Shown here: piece by piece, positions 33,081 through 59,400 of the stretch
How the letters are laid out: each line of letters starts with the position of its first letter
Numbering within the stretch: the stretch's first letter is position 1
Assembly (NCBI GenBank): GCA_033782935.1
Contig: JAWQEG010001401.1
Location: forward strand, 7,501-71,500
DNA length: 64,000 nt
Reading direction: 5' to 3'
Origin: Petrolisthes cinctipes
Taxonomy: Eukaryota; Arthropoda; Malacostraca; Decapoda; Porcellanidae
Translations under genes and position numbers: made by a program
The notes under the pieces: generated by a model
The model's input: only the letters and a program-made list of their open reading frames with translations
Databases searched by the model: none
Told to the model about the DNA's origin: nothing

Positions 33081-33098
33081 TCTAGTAGTGCTATCAAG

Positions 33099-47050
<13,952 letters not shown>

Positions 47051-47849
47051 CCAGTTGTAGCCTGCCATTGCCTTCTGCCTGCCTCATGCCCCCTATTGGT
47101 CGTTGTTGGTGTGCAAGTGACCAATAGGGATCCGTGCCTCCTGCCTGTTGTTATTATTATCCCTCATTGGTCAGTGTCAGTGTTATCAGTGACCAGTAGG
47201 AATGTGCATATTCAGCCTGCATCCCTATTGGTTCATGATACTCTTTTTTATTTATTTATCTTTTATTATTTAAATGACTGGCCAATAGGAACAGCTTTCA
47301 TCTTGCCTTCCTGTTGGCTGTTGTGCTGATTAATGACCAGAGTGGACGATTGACTCTGTGATGCCCCTTGCTTTCCTGTTGGTTGACACCGCAATAACTT
47401 GATTTGTTGCTGTTGCTGCGTCCTCAGTGCAACCTGGGCGATGCGGAGCGGCCCGGGGTCTGTGTCTAGCATGCCGTAGCCGTGTCGTGTCTTGTCTGCC
47501 CGCCGTACCCCTCCTTGTTATGTCACTGGTTCTCACTCCTCCCTCTCTATAACCCCTTCCCATTCACATACTCCCTAGTATTCATGTGTAAATATCATCA
47601 GGAACATGCGTAACTTAACTGATGCAGATCTTATGTACCTTATTACTGTTCCTCAATCATAGTACTTTAAGTAGAATATTTTTTCATCCTTTCTAGAATT
47701 CTTTTGCTAATTTGGAGTGATTTATGTATTATTTTTTGTAAATATTAGATATTAATTGTTTAATGTGTTTTAATATTTTTCCACACAAGTGATGTTGTTA
47801 CAGAGTCATTCTTAGACTTAGCATTGTTGTATGTCTGCATACGTTAAGA

Positions 47850-47855
47850 AATAAA
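47850..47855 (+). promoter_or_regulatory. Putative CBL polyadenylation signal
   Basis: AATAAA followed by AGCTG and a T-rich stretch, 800 bases after the CBL stop, which would give a 3' UTR of about 0.8 kb. Confidence 0.5.
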
Positions 47856-50800
47856 AGCTGTTCTTTTTTCATAAGGAACTTGGTGTATAGCCCTACCACA
47901 TACCCCTTTTGTAGTAATCCCAGTACAATATTTATCTTATTTTTGTTACATTAATGGCAGATATATATGGCACTAGAATACTAGCAGATACAAATATTTT
48001 TGTGGAATAATGTAGTGGGTGTTTTCAGCTAGAACTATTAAAACAGTTAATAGATTGTGCAGGATTATTTTCAGTGCTCGTTAAAATATCTCCGCTAAAG
48101 TTACTTGTCTTGGGAGAAGGAAAGGTACAGTATACCATATTTATCACAGTGCCAGCTGATCCTGATATGCTTAACACCGCAACACTTGGTAGGTCAATTT
48201 ATTTACGCTATATATATGCCAATATGGAAATAGATAAATTTGATTAGGTTAAGTTTAATGCATGGAATAATATGTCACGATATAGCTAATTTCATTTACA
48301 TATGTCAATTTGTGCATGAGAAACTTTACCGGCTATATAGCACCCTATTGTGTGTGCAGTTGGAAAGTTTCTTATGTGCCTTCCTGTACAGCTGTTAGTA
48401 TCCGAACTTGAATCATGTTCCCGAAGAAAAAAATTTCTCCGGTTTTGTGAGCACACGCTTTTTTATGTACAGTATAAGAAAGTAACATATTTTGAAAAAA
48501 AAAAAAAAAAACTCTAGCTCTTTAGATGGAACTGAACTGCTGGTAAAACATAACCAGAATTCCTTGACTCCCACAGTCACCCATACTACACAGTTTGGTT
48601 CAGATGCATGCTGTTTTTGGCATCAGGCACAAGCAATATATAATGTAGGTTCAGTGGTTAGTTACTGGGTAGAAAATTTTAAGTTTGAACCAGGCAGTAT
48701 GGTAGGAGGTAATTTGTATTCAGGGTGTATGGTAAAGTTGAAGCACGGCTATACAGTAATGCGAATGTTTATACTGTTTAGTTACAAAAAAAAAAAGGTA
48801 TATTGAATAGGTAAGCATATTCTCTCTCATTACACTCATCAAACCTGTGTATATTTTATCATTTCATTTAGAGTAAATATAAATTGCTTTTCATATTTAA
48901 TAATATTCAATACAGTACAATACTGTGGTTAAGGGTGCTCCATTTCAAGTGCCTCATTTATTTATATATTTAAAGATATCATGGAGCATTTTTAAGTTGG
49001 GATCAGCCAAGGAAATCACATACTCAGTAAGGTATACAATAATCAGAATACCAGTGCCCATAATGTGAATATATATATTTTTTACATTTGTGATGTGTGA
49101 GTGTGCTGTATATAGAGATTTAGTTTGGGAATGTTTGCTGTAAGTACTCTCACTATTTGTATATAGAATGAAAATGTATCAGTAAACTGGTAATTTCATA
49201 ATTAGATTTGCTTGCATCTTCAAAAATGAAAAAAGAAAAAATATCATGCCACATTCTTTATTAGCATTTCTTATTTATTTTGCTTAAAATGATAGGTAAA
49301 GCCAATTTACTTTACCATACCTCTTACTTTCTTACATATATACAGTACACAATTTTTTAGAGTATGAATGCCATGTATGATATTGTATATCAACTTGAAA
49401 TATCCAAAGCACACACACACATATTCATATTTGCTATTATCAGTAGGTTATTCTGTAGGAATAGGGTTGGGGTTAATTTATTTAATGCTTTCGCTTTGTA
49501 TCAAAGTAAAAAGGTAATATTACTGTACAAAGAAAGTACAGTTCAGGTATATGAAAACACCATAATTGGAGGAGCCTTTAGGGTCAGTGCAAGGTCTCCA
49601 AGTAGTGATGTGTTCATTTACCAGAGTACAGTAATACTGTAGTAAGATGAGTGTAAGTAGTTATCTCTTCCACCTATTTGTCACAATACTGACATTAATT
49701 TCTGTCAGTAAGTAATTGTTAGGCTTGACTAAAGTGAAAAGTAATGATAATTCTTAGGCTTTTGGTTTGAAAATGTTTATGCAAGCAGTAATTTTGGGAG
49801 AAATTTGCAAGGCCTTATTTTTACTTGTTTTTCTGTGAGTTGTAGAGGGTTTCTTAACTTGTGATGATTCTTTTAAGGATGGAGGAAACTAGTACATACT
49901 GTAGTTCTTATGGTTTAATTTTTTTCTGTGAGTTAAAGGGTCTTGTGAGTGTGATGATTCTTTTGAAAGAATGAAGCTAATAGTTTTCAATAAAGGAAAA
50001 TGGATATTATACAGACTAGTATCAGATGTTTTAAGCTCAGTGAAACATACTTAGTCATATTATTGTAATGATTTGTTCCAGGAGTAAAATAATACTTACT
50101 AGAAGCCATTAGTAACATAGCTCAATATACATTACATTAATAATTGCACTATTAACCAATCAAATGTCACAAACAGTATAAGGTTGACAGTCCCACATTA
50201 TGTATATATGTCAGTTTGATACTTTGCATCATCTTTCTTAATCAAATAATCCATTATTTGAAAACAAGATAAAAACATCTGAAAATGTATGGCTATATGG
50301 TTTTAGCTTGACAATTCATGGCAAAGTTCATTTCACCAATGCAACTTTATTATGATTGAGTGTACTTGGGGTGGGGGGGGTTAGCTAGATTTTGAAAGTT
50401 GAAAGGGCAGTGTATGGGTGTGTGCAATTTTCACTTAAGCAGAAGAGTCTGCCTAGGTTTGTCTGTAAGTATTATGTACTGTTTCTTTCCCTGGAATCAC
50501 AACCTCTTGTAAAAGGGGAAAATTTGGTTTGATGTTGGAGGAATATTTAGCAGGAAAAATGGCTACTCAGCTGTTCAAATTATAATGCCATCTCACCTGA
50601 CTGCCTTGCACTTTCGATTACTAACCCCATTAAATGTGTGCCTGTGTTAAGGATATATGTGTGTGTGGGTGGATGTGTATCCATACTTTGCATATATTTT
50701 TGCTTGTATGTATACATATACTGCAGTACATACATGAATGCATTTGGATGGAAGAAGGTACAAAAAAAAAAAAAAAGCAAAAAAAAAAAAACAGTAGAAA

Positions 50801-51143
50801 AGGTTTATTAAACATTTAGTGTGTGTATGATAGTCCTATCTACAATTCAATTCTATAAAGCATACAACTAGTAGCAAGCCATATAGGGCATTTGGTATTA
50901 AGATGGTATACATGAATGGACAAATAAATGAGGAGCTGGCACTTGTAATGGAATAGGAGCATAATAAGGTCGTAAACATACTGTACATATACACAATGAT
51001 CATGGTCAACAAGGTCACCCTGGGAAGGGTGACATATCTAAGAAGCATCTACATGGGGAAAATGATACATTTAACGTGGGTAATTAGGGCCAAGGTTTCG
51101 CTTGTAAATGTGCACATAGTACAGAAACACACACAAACATGCA
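47856..51143. other. Downstream of CBL, no gene seen
   Basis: AT-rich with many TACAGTA/TACTGTA motifs and short A-runs (48493-48510, 50761-50790). No CBL long-form exon (proline-rich or UBA) was recognised. Confidence 0.5.
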
Positions 51144-51470
51144 TACATATACCATGCCTTCATCTCCAACGCTGGAGGTAGCCCCGTCACGTCGCACTAA
51201 TGTGCTCCATGACGAAATTTGTTAGGGAAGTCTTACAGAAGAGGGGTTCCCCATGCCCCTCACTCCGCGGCCATTGCACCGTAAACAGTGGGTGATGGGG
51301 TCGCCACATCCCTACGCCTATAACAGAGCAAACACATGGGACATTTAATATAAAAACACAAATCATCGTAACAGCCACTCGTACCTGACAAAATATTTTG
51401 AGCAGACAGAGTTTGATTATTGAAAATCTTGTGGTTTTCAGTGCTTCCAAAACAAAGTTCCTTCATATTG
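51144..51470 (-). mobile_element. LINE 3' end fragment
   Basis: The 51144-51198 stretch, CGCTGGAGGTAGCCCCGTCA and flanks, is nearly the same as 19086-19137. Further in, minus-strand frames give WRPHHPLFTVQW and EGHGEPLFCKTSLTNF. No intact domain. Confidence 0.65.
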
Positions 51471-51829
51471 CAACTTACTCTAATCTTCCAAATGATTATC
51501 CCTTATCCAGTGACACACATTAACTCTCCTCCTTTATCAATATTTTTGGCATTTCGTTTTCTCACAATCTCATCTGGAGAGACCATAATAAATCTCTTAA
51601 CTAAAACTGCCTAAAAAAAAAATATGGTGTGCTGCGCTAATTCTGTAAATATTTTACCCCCATGCAGCTGCTGTCTTTGTACAGGGGATTTCTCTGCCCT
51701 TGTATGGAGTACATTTCTCATGTGTGGGGTGGTGCAAACTTCACAACACTCTTGGATAGGGTGATATCAAAGGCCTTTCTCATAGGAGAGCAGTGTAAGG
51801 ATTGAGTGGTGGATTGTCTGATCATATGA

Positions 51830-52515
51830 TTATACTATGTAAGGTGAGTTTAGAAGGTAACCTATATGGCATAAGGAACACTGCAGGAGTGAAGGAGGAA
51901 AAGTTAAGCAATCGTGCAGGAATGTGCGAGTAAGTTGGAGAAGATTTACTTAGGTTGAAAGTGATATAGGAAAAGTATTTTGCAGGCTTATGGAAAGTGT
52001 ACAATGAGAGATAGGTTAAGAACTTAAGTTCTGAGTGCCAGAAATGGCAAAGCATAGTGGGATGCTGAGCTTGTAGCAGTAAAGCAACAGAATGACTGCT
52101 GTTGACAAGTGAAAGGAACTTGTAGGAGAGTAAGAGGTATGTCAATAGGGAAACTGAAACTGAAAAACTGAAAGCTGTGTAAGAGGGCAGGAATAAAGCA
52201 GGGGAAAGGGGTGAAAATATGTAGGGTAGGTATGGTAGTTAGTACAGATGCAAATGACAAGATTGGAAGATACTCTGAAGAATGACTAAATGGTCATGAA
52301 GGGAATGTGGCAAATGTCAACATGACTAGTTCTGGCTGAGTCAGAGATAAAGTACACGGTAGTATAAAATATGGTAAAGCTGCATGAGTGGAGGAAGTGA
52401 TTGTTGAGGTGATGAACTACAGTGAAGATTATGCTCTGGAATGGCTGAGGAAGATATGTCAGTTGGCTTAGGAGAGTGATGTACTGGAGGAATGGAGAAA
52501 TGAATACAAGAAAGA
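51830..52515 (+). mobile_element. Decayed LINE, region before and at the start of the reverse transcriptase
   Basis: Multi-stop frames. The clearest part is near 52380-52500: GGSDC, EVMNYSEDYALEWLRKICQL and EEWRN, matching the 'GKAAGxDGI...EMxxxGGExxxEWLxxICQxxW...EEWR' start of non-LTR reverse transcriptases. Confidence 0.65.
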
Positions 52516-52519
52516 GATA

Positions 52520-52730
52520 GAAGACCAAACTAGGCCCAAAGACCCTGCCTGTAACTTGGCTATGGCCCTCCTCACCTCAGTGACAGTGCAACTTGTCAAC
52601 TGGATGGCCAGCAACCCAAGGCTGCACACCAGCCAAAAGCAGCCAAGTGACAGGAAGATCCATTGTACTGTATACAGCTGCTTAAAATACTCAGCCCAGC
52701 AGGACCTGTATCCATCCACACCTGACACTA
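52520..52730 (-). mobile_element. Second LINE fragment in opposite orientation
   Basis: The minus strand gives SCWAEYFKQLYTVQW, then TVTEVRRAIAKLQAG, matching the 'RWAEYFEQLY...EVRxAVxKLKGGKAAG' linker of another LINE lineage. It abuts the plus-strand LINE fragment tail to tail. Confidence 0.65.
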
Positions 52731-55700
52731 CATGACCATTCGCTGTTCACACACAGCTTGTCATTTTGTCCTTTCGTAATTCATAATTTGTGATGCCCTG
52801 CTGGGATATAATTAGTGCACAGTACAGTATTGCAAAGAATGTATCTATGCTGTACAAGTTGAAATCATATTAAAAAGTAAAAATTAGGTAATTGAGAACA
52901 AATGGGTTGTACGGTCTTCACTGTTCTTGAAAGATTGGTGATTTGTATGTGTTTGCTCAGGGAATATTTCTACGTTTGTTCAGTCGGTAGTTGGACTTTA
53001 TTGAATAGGGGTGTACTGCAACAGACATTAGGAAGATTCATATTTCCAAAAATGCATGTAGTACAGGAAAAAGAGTGATACAGAGTTGTGAAGCACTGTA
53101 CAGTAAAATGTACTTGGAGTTAAAGTGTGTACATGATAATATTTGTATTATTTAGGGATGCTGGAGGTAAACATGATTTAATTTTATTATAGCTAGAAAA
53201 TTAAATATATATTTCTATAGGCCATATTTGTAAAAGTTATGTTTGTGTTACAACTCCTGAAGATAGGGAAAATTATAGGCTGAAATACCACTGGAAGTAC
53301 AGTATTTGAATATATTTTAAACACAAGAATGGACGTACAGGACTGCTTTCAGAATCGTTTTAAGCAGATTGCCTTTATGAGTCAACTAACACTCACAATT
53401 CCAGCACTTTGCATCTCATGTCAAAACACAGTTTCTTTAATATAATTGATATTACAGTACTGTGTAATCAGTTAATGCAGACATAAAATCAATTTAAATG
53501 AAGATAGGACAATATCCAGTTTTAAAAATTACTATCATTATGTACTAGAACTGATAGTGCAATTCTCATAGTTTACCAAGTGTTATACTGTACTGAGTTT
53601 CCAAGCTTGTTCATTACACGACACAAATATATGGAATGATGGAGAGAGAAAAAATATTATAGGAGGTCTCATAAAGTTGATACCTGAGGCAGGGATTATG
53701 TAGTGAAAGTTTTAACCACAAATCAAGTAAAAACATATTTGAGAATCTTCAGCTGCAATTGATGATAAGTGCTCACCAAAGAATTACCTTTCAAAGTTAC
53801 TCTATGTGTTCATACTACAGTATAAGGAGTTATTATTAATATGTACTGTACAGTATCAAGCTAGATATATTATAGCATATAGGTAAATTATATAGCCTTG
53901 TGCCAATAATAGGTAGCTGTGTTTTGTAAGAAAAAAATATACTTTATATTGATCACGAGATATTTGTTTGTTGGCATGAATAAGTATTTTATATATGCTT
54001 CCTCGCCTTATTAAAGCATGGTTATGTGTTGAATAAATAGCAGGAAAAATAATAACTTGCTTTGATAACACTGTTTTGCAGTTCAATTTTCTGAAGGGAA
54101 GTCCCAACACTTGAAACACCTGCCACAACTGTACTTATTTTTCATTTGTTTTTTTAAATGCTTGGTACACATACAAGTTCTCTGTTAACTGAAATCTGGT
54201 GTAGTTCAGACATCAATGAAATTAATTTATTATTACTGTAGTCATATTATTTTGGTGTGGACATAGATTATTCCAGTAACTGGAAAGCTTGCTCGTATAT
54301 ACTGGCAACCCTCGTTATTCAACTGTTCACTCTTCAAATTTTTGTTACCCAATCTTAAGGTTTAACCACCTTTACTGTATTGTAAACCTAAGGGTATTAT
54401 CACTTACCATTTGCCGCAATTGCCAGCGATCACATTTTTACTTAGCCGTCCCACACACTCTCGACTAACCTGTATACTGTACAATATCCAGTTCTCAAAC
54501 ATAAACAAGTCTCCATTCATCTGTCTTTTCTTTCAATATGCAGAGCAATATTTAGATTGGCCTGCATAGCCGCTTGCTTCTCAAAACCCCCACCACAATT
54601 GATAGCTAGGCAGTTGCCATTCACAGTTGGATTAGTTACATACCGTAGTTAAGATTTGAGCAAAATTTTTATCTATGGTAGAAGATTAGGAAAGCTAAGA
54701 AATCAAAGCTATACCTGTATCATGATATAAACATATCAGGGTGTGGAGGTTTGAATCTTGATCCTGTTGGTAGTCCTGTGCTATATACAGTACAGTTTAT
54801 TTGAAAATGATAAGATCAGATTATTATAGTTTTTATTGTATAATTTCATCCTATCATAGCAGAGAATTCATTACAGATAAGGAGATGACCTCATTTGAAA
54901 TACATTTTTTTACCTGTATAACAACAGAAAGTTATTGTTTATACCATGAAAATGTTAGACACTGACAAAAGAAGAATTGCTGAAGTAATTATTATCTACT
55001 CTAGGCTAGTTGAATGTACTTATGGGTCTGTTTGAAGTAGTGTTGGTCCCTTGTGGAGTGTGTCCCTTTCTCTCAACTGTGCCTAGCACTGCTTTTCTCA
55101 TTACAGTATATAACATTGCCTGTTACACTTACCGTCCTTAACCAGTGTTGTACAGTATATGATCTACCTCATGTCATCACCATTTGTGCCAAGTCCTTGA
55201 GTGATCGTAAAGGTTTAAGGTGGTGGTGCATTTTATTTCCTATATATTGGGAGATGAGGACTAAAGGCATGAAGCCTGCTTTGTGAGAGAAGTCCAAAAT
55301 CATATCCAGTTTTGTTTGAGATGCTTAGACACATTGGGATAGAAGTTGCTTATGTCATAATAAGAAGGTATGTAGTGATACAGGAAAAGTACTGGGAGTT
55401 GTTGTCTGCCAAGCATTGTAGACACGACCAAACTTGGTTTGGTAAAATAAATAAAGTAACTTACTTTAAATTATCTATGCAGTATTCAATTAGTTATTAA
55501 TAACTCATTAAAGTACTGTATGTGCTTTTAAACATTATAACTCACAGGGATAACAAGGGTTGCTTGTATATTTATATATTTTTACAATTCTTTGGTTTTG
55601 AACTGTACAAAGTCTTTATGTTAAAGGTAATTAGAGGACTGAAGGAACTTGGGTTGTAATGGTCATTAACACAGAATATATGCACACTTCCTGAAGGAAC

Positions 55701-56331
55701 CTTTATTCCTAGCATATTCACTATTGTTTCTTGAGGTCGGGCCTAAAAGACCTAAACCAGCAATAGCAAAACATCAGTAAAGGCTCTTCCCTGATGATGT
55801 TTTCTAAAATCTTTCCTATTACAGTATTCACCATTACCATTTCAATAATGGTTAAAAGTTAAAAGAGAATTCATGTTTTACTCTTTGGGCATGGTCAAGT
55901 GTTCCTACTACTGAATTTAATAATGCTAATCAGCACAGCTATGCCGCATCTAATGGTACTAACAGTCATCCTATCAAGTAACCTTTATTTATCAGCTTAC
56001 CTCAACAGGTATTTAAGTTTTGAACATGAAATGATGTATCATGTTATTCAACATTCATGCAATAGATGAGTAGATTTTTAATATTTAGTTGTACTGTACA
56101 TTATATTTTTAATAGTTATTTTATTTATATAGAATCCAAATCACTACTATTATTTCAGTTACTTGAAACACACTTAATTTTTGGTTTTAGATAATTTTTT
56201 ACAAAAAGCAGTATATCTGAATAACAGATTAATGCCTGTGTTTATCTTGTACAATTTTCAAGGACCAGTAGAAAGGTGTTCCCATGAATGGTACACAAAT
56301 CTGATCACACTTGAACAGAAGCACAGGTAGA
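52731..56331. other. Intergenic, no gene seen
   Basis: AT-rich, mostly unique-looking. The CTGGCAACCCTCGTTATTCA stretch at 54302 resembles one end of the TRAIP-intron MITE family but no partner end was found. Confidence 0.5.
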
Positions 56332-57003
56332 TACAGTCAGGAACTAAAGTTCATTTACTAATTGCTCCATGGATGAGTTATAAAACTGGTTGGGTTTAAG
56401 ACTGTTTCTGTCCTGTTACAGCTAAAAATATCCTCAGCCATGTCCAAGGCCTTTGTTTCTTCCTCTCAGATGGTCTCGTTAGTTTTTCTCACTTCATGTG
56501 TTGTTATTGTGTTTATATTTGCCTCTTTATTGTACTTTGTTCTTTGGTCCATATCCCTGTTTCCTTTGTATGTCTGTCTTTTCTTATCATTGTAGTGCCA
56601 TAGGACCATTCAGGCCTGGTACTGTACTAATTTCTCATTACAGGATTTATTATTCATATTGGTATGTACAGTCACGAGCATTAGTTTCTTTACCTCCCTG
56701 GTGAGAGTGAGGTCGAAGTCGTGGTTGGAGATGGACTAGATGAACAAAAATGGTACAGTTCATAATGTTCGGATGATGCTTCATGTCACTAGAGGTGTTC
56801 ACTTACTTAAATCCAACAAATTTTACGCTGGCATGATTTACTGACTTCCAGTGTACGTTTGCCTGGCCCTTCTCCAACCATGACTTCAACCTCATTCTCG
56901 CTATGGGGGTAAAGATACTTATGCTCGTGACGGTACAACCAGAGGGTAATAAGTAGGAAGTCCTTTGGAAAAGAAATTAGTCAAACTTTAGTCCCTGACT
57001 GTA
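56332..57003. mobile_element. Mariner-like MITE (outer), 672 bp
   Basis: TA-flanked termini TACAGTCAGGAACTAAAGTT and the complement of CTTTAGTCCCTGACTGTA (one mismatch in 17). The subterminal ATTTACTAATT and AATTAGTC are consistent with an extended inverted repeat. A second element sits inside it. Confidence 0.78.
56667..56935. mobile_element. Mariner-like foldback MITE (inner), 269 bp
   Basis: TA-flanked TACAGTCACGAGCATTAGTT pairs with the right end (CTTATGCTCGTGACGGTA). Arms go on through TTTACCTCCCTGGTGAGAG, AGTCGTGGTTGGAGA and their complements for about 70 bases, around a unique centre of about 130 bases. Confidence 0.82.
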
Positions 57004-57913
57004 CAATACATGCAGATACTATATTATCAAAACAGAAAACTAAGTCAGTGTTGATGACATTTTAGGAACTGAGAATGTTCATGATACTCTAATTGAAATA
57101 TCACATCAGGAGCATTGATAAAGATGCACATGCCTTTGTTTTAGCAAAGAGCTACATTGAGTAATACTTTATCCTGCTGTAAACCACACAAAAATATTTA
57201 AACTTTCAAGACATAATTGAGAGCAGCCATTAGTTGTAAGCTGGTGATACTGCCCAAAATTCAGAGAAGAGAAAACAAGATAATTATATGTCGTAGATTC
57301 CAAACACATTTACTGAATTACAAATGTGTATCATTAGTGAGAATCTTTCTGAAGCTGGTTCTTGGACTATCCCTTGATCCCAACTGTGGTTCAGTACTCA
57401 CCCACTTAGACCTCTGTTATTTAGAATATTATTGCATTAGGAATCTCAATATGGAAAAGAAATAGGATACAACTTTTAATTGAAGATAAAATTGCTCAGT
57501 TTACTTGTTTCAGGCCTGGTTACTGCCACAAAAGACTTGAAGTTTGCAGTAAATATGTCCAAGTTTTCCCATGTTACTCTAATGTGAGTAGTAAGTGAGA
57601 AGTGTAATTAAAAGCCACTTGGATACAAATGTACATATAAAGTAGAGCTATTACTCATTAGCACAATATTTCTGAAAAATGAAGTGTGACTGCATAATCA
57701 TAGAGGGTATAATTATAACAGGGAGATGGCAGAACTGTAGCAAATACAAAAGAAGGATATTCTGTGCATCAAGATATCCATATGGTGGTATGACCTATTT
57801 ACAGTGGTTAGTGAATTACAAATCATATTATACAGAGCAGAAGTAAGATCCTTCCTTTTCACACTCCTTTTAACCCCTTTTAAGGGGCAAATATACTTTA
57901 CATTGGACTTCCT
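57004..57913. other. Intergenic, no gene seen
   Basis: AT-rich sequence without recognisable coding or repeat structure. Confidence 0.5.
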
Positions 57914-57996
57914 TGATTCCTTCAAAGTGTGTTAGGAAACAGAACCAGATGAACAAAAATAATGGCTTATTGTCTGGAATAATTTGGAGGAATCGG
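57914..57996. repeat. Foldback family A copy
   Basis: TGATTCCTTCAAAGTGTG / AGGAAACAGAACC pairs with GTCTGGAATAATTTGGAGG / AATCGG. The centre GATGAACAAAAATAATGG is shared with the copy at 63624; the 3' flank TTGCTCCAGATTTACC is shared with the copy at 63781. Confidence 0.75.
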
Positions 57997-59199
57997 TTGC
58001 TCCAGATTTACCAACACTGTACTTCCACCTTAAACTCCAATATAGAAGCAAATTGAACCTACCACTATGGAATATATTGGTCTTTGAATATCTAACTGGT
58101 CTGTGTCATTTGCCAGAGTTTTGTTGTTTTATCATTCTCGAATACCCTGTATGAGAAGTTGTTATAGCTATATTTCCTATACTTGATGGAAAGGTTACAT
58201 ATTACTGTAAACAATAGATTATGTCATTATGATTTTAAATATTGAACTGTCATAATGATTGTACAAGCTGTATATTTTTTTATAAGCATACAGTAATATC
58301 GAAAACTTAACCAGTGCAGGAAAAGTTATAGTAATAATGTCACAGAAAAGTACTGTACCTGGAAGAGTTCTTTCCTGTTGTTAAATGTATATGGTATTTA
58401 TATATTAACTTTATATGCAAGATTAGCTATGAATATTTAGCCCATACATGCACCTCATCTGAACAATTGTAAATATGTTATTTTACCAATAATTTTATCA
58501 ATAATATTTGTTGATGTGGCAATCATACTTACCAGTTATCATTATGTATACATTATCCTTTATATAAATGTACAGAACTTGTTAAGAGAAAGAGATTATC
58601 TTTTTTTCCTTTTTTATAGACTTGTTGAGATGTATTAGTACAGTATGAGATTGTGAGTGAGAAGTTATTGCATTTTAATAATCAAGGAAGATACAGTACT
58701 AAGGGAGTAGAGTTTTGTGAAGGTAGTACATTGTTTGTGGGCTGTGGAAAATTGTGCAGTGTGAAATTATTAGTGGGATAAAAATGCGAGTTTGGGAAAA
58801 AGAGAATGCTACAGAGAAGGAACAAAATGTTATATAATTTATTATCCAACTGCAGTATAGTTCTATATTTCTAAAGCCTTAGAAATAATATGTTGAGGAT
58901 TTCCTAGGAGACAGTAAATTATTAGGAAGATAAGCCTGCTTAATTGACTGATAGACCGTACAGTAAAGAACGTGCATTCAGAAAAAAATCCTTAATCCTT
59001 AATGGGCAAGGTTCAATATCAACTGTCTGGGTAGGGAAGAAGCAAGTAAAGAAATATATATGGGTGCAGAACATGTTTGTTGGATGCAAAATGATTACAC
59101 AAGAACAGAAAAGTAAGTTAATTACCCTCTCAGAGCTGTTGAATGGTTGGAGAGTAACACAGTTTACCAGGCAGGCGAGAGACGAGCATTAAGGGTTGC

Positions 59200-59400
59200 C
59201 CCAACAGATCATACCTTTCCATCTCCTTGTTCCCTGCATCTTCCTAACACTGACCATAAGTATATTCTTCTTACCACATCTATAATTCTGCTATATGGCC
59301 TTTCTCTCCTCTTGCCTGGCAGTTCCATCCTCAGCATCCTCTTCCCAGCCCTCATCACCCTTGCACACACTATCTCCACCTCAAGACCATTCCATGTCAT
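59200..59400 (-). mobile_element. LINE 3' scrap
   Basis: The minus strand gives RVMRAGKRMLRMELPGKRRE and YSRIIDVVRR, matching the 'RM..PGKRxRGRPKxRxxDVVK' tail of non-LTR polyproteins. Confidence 0.7.
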
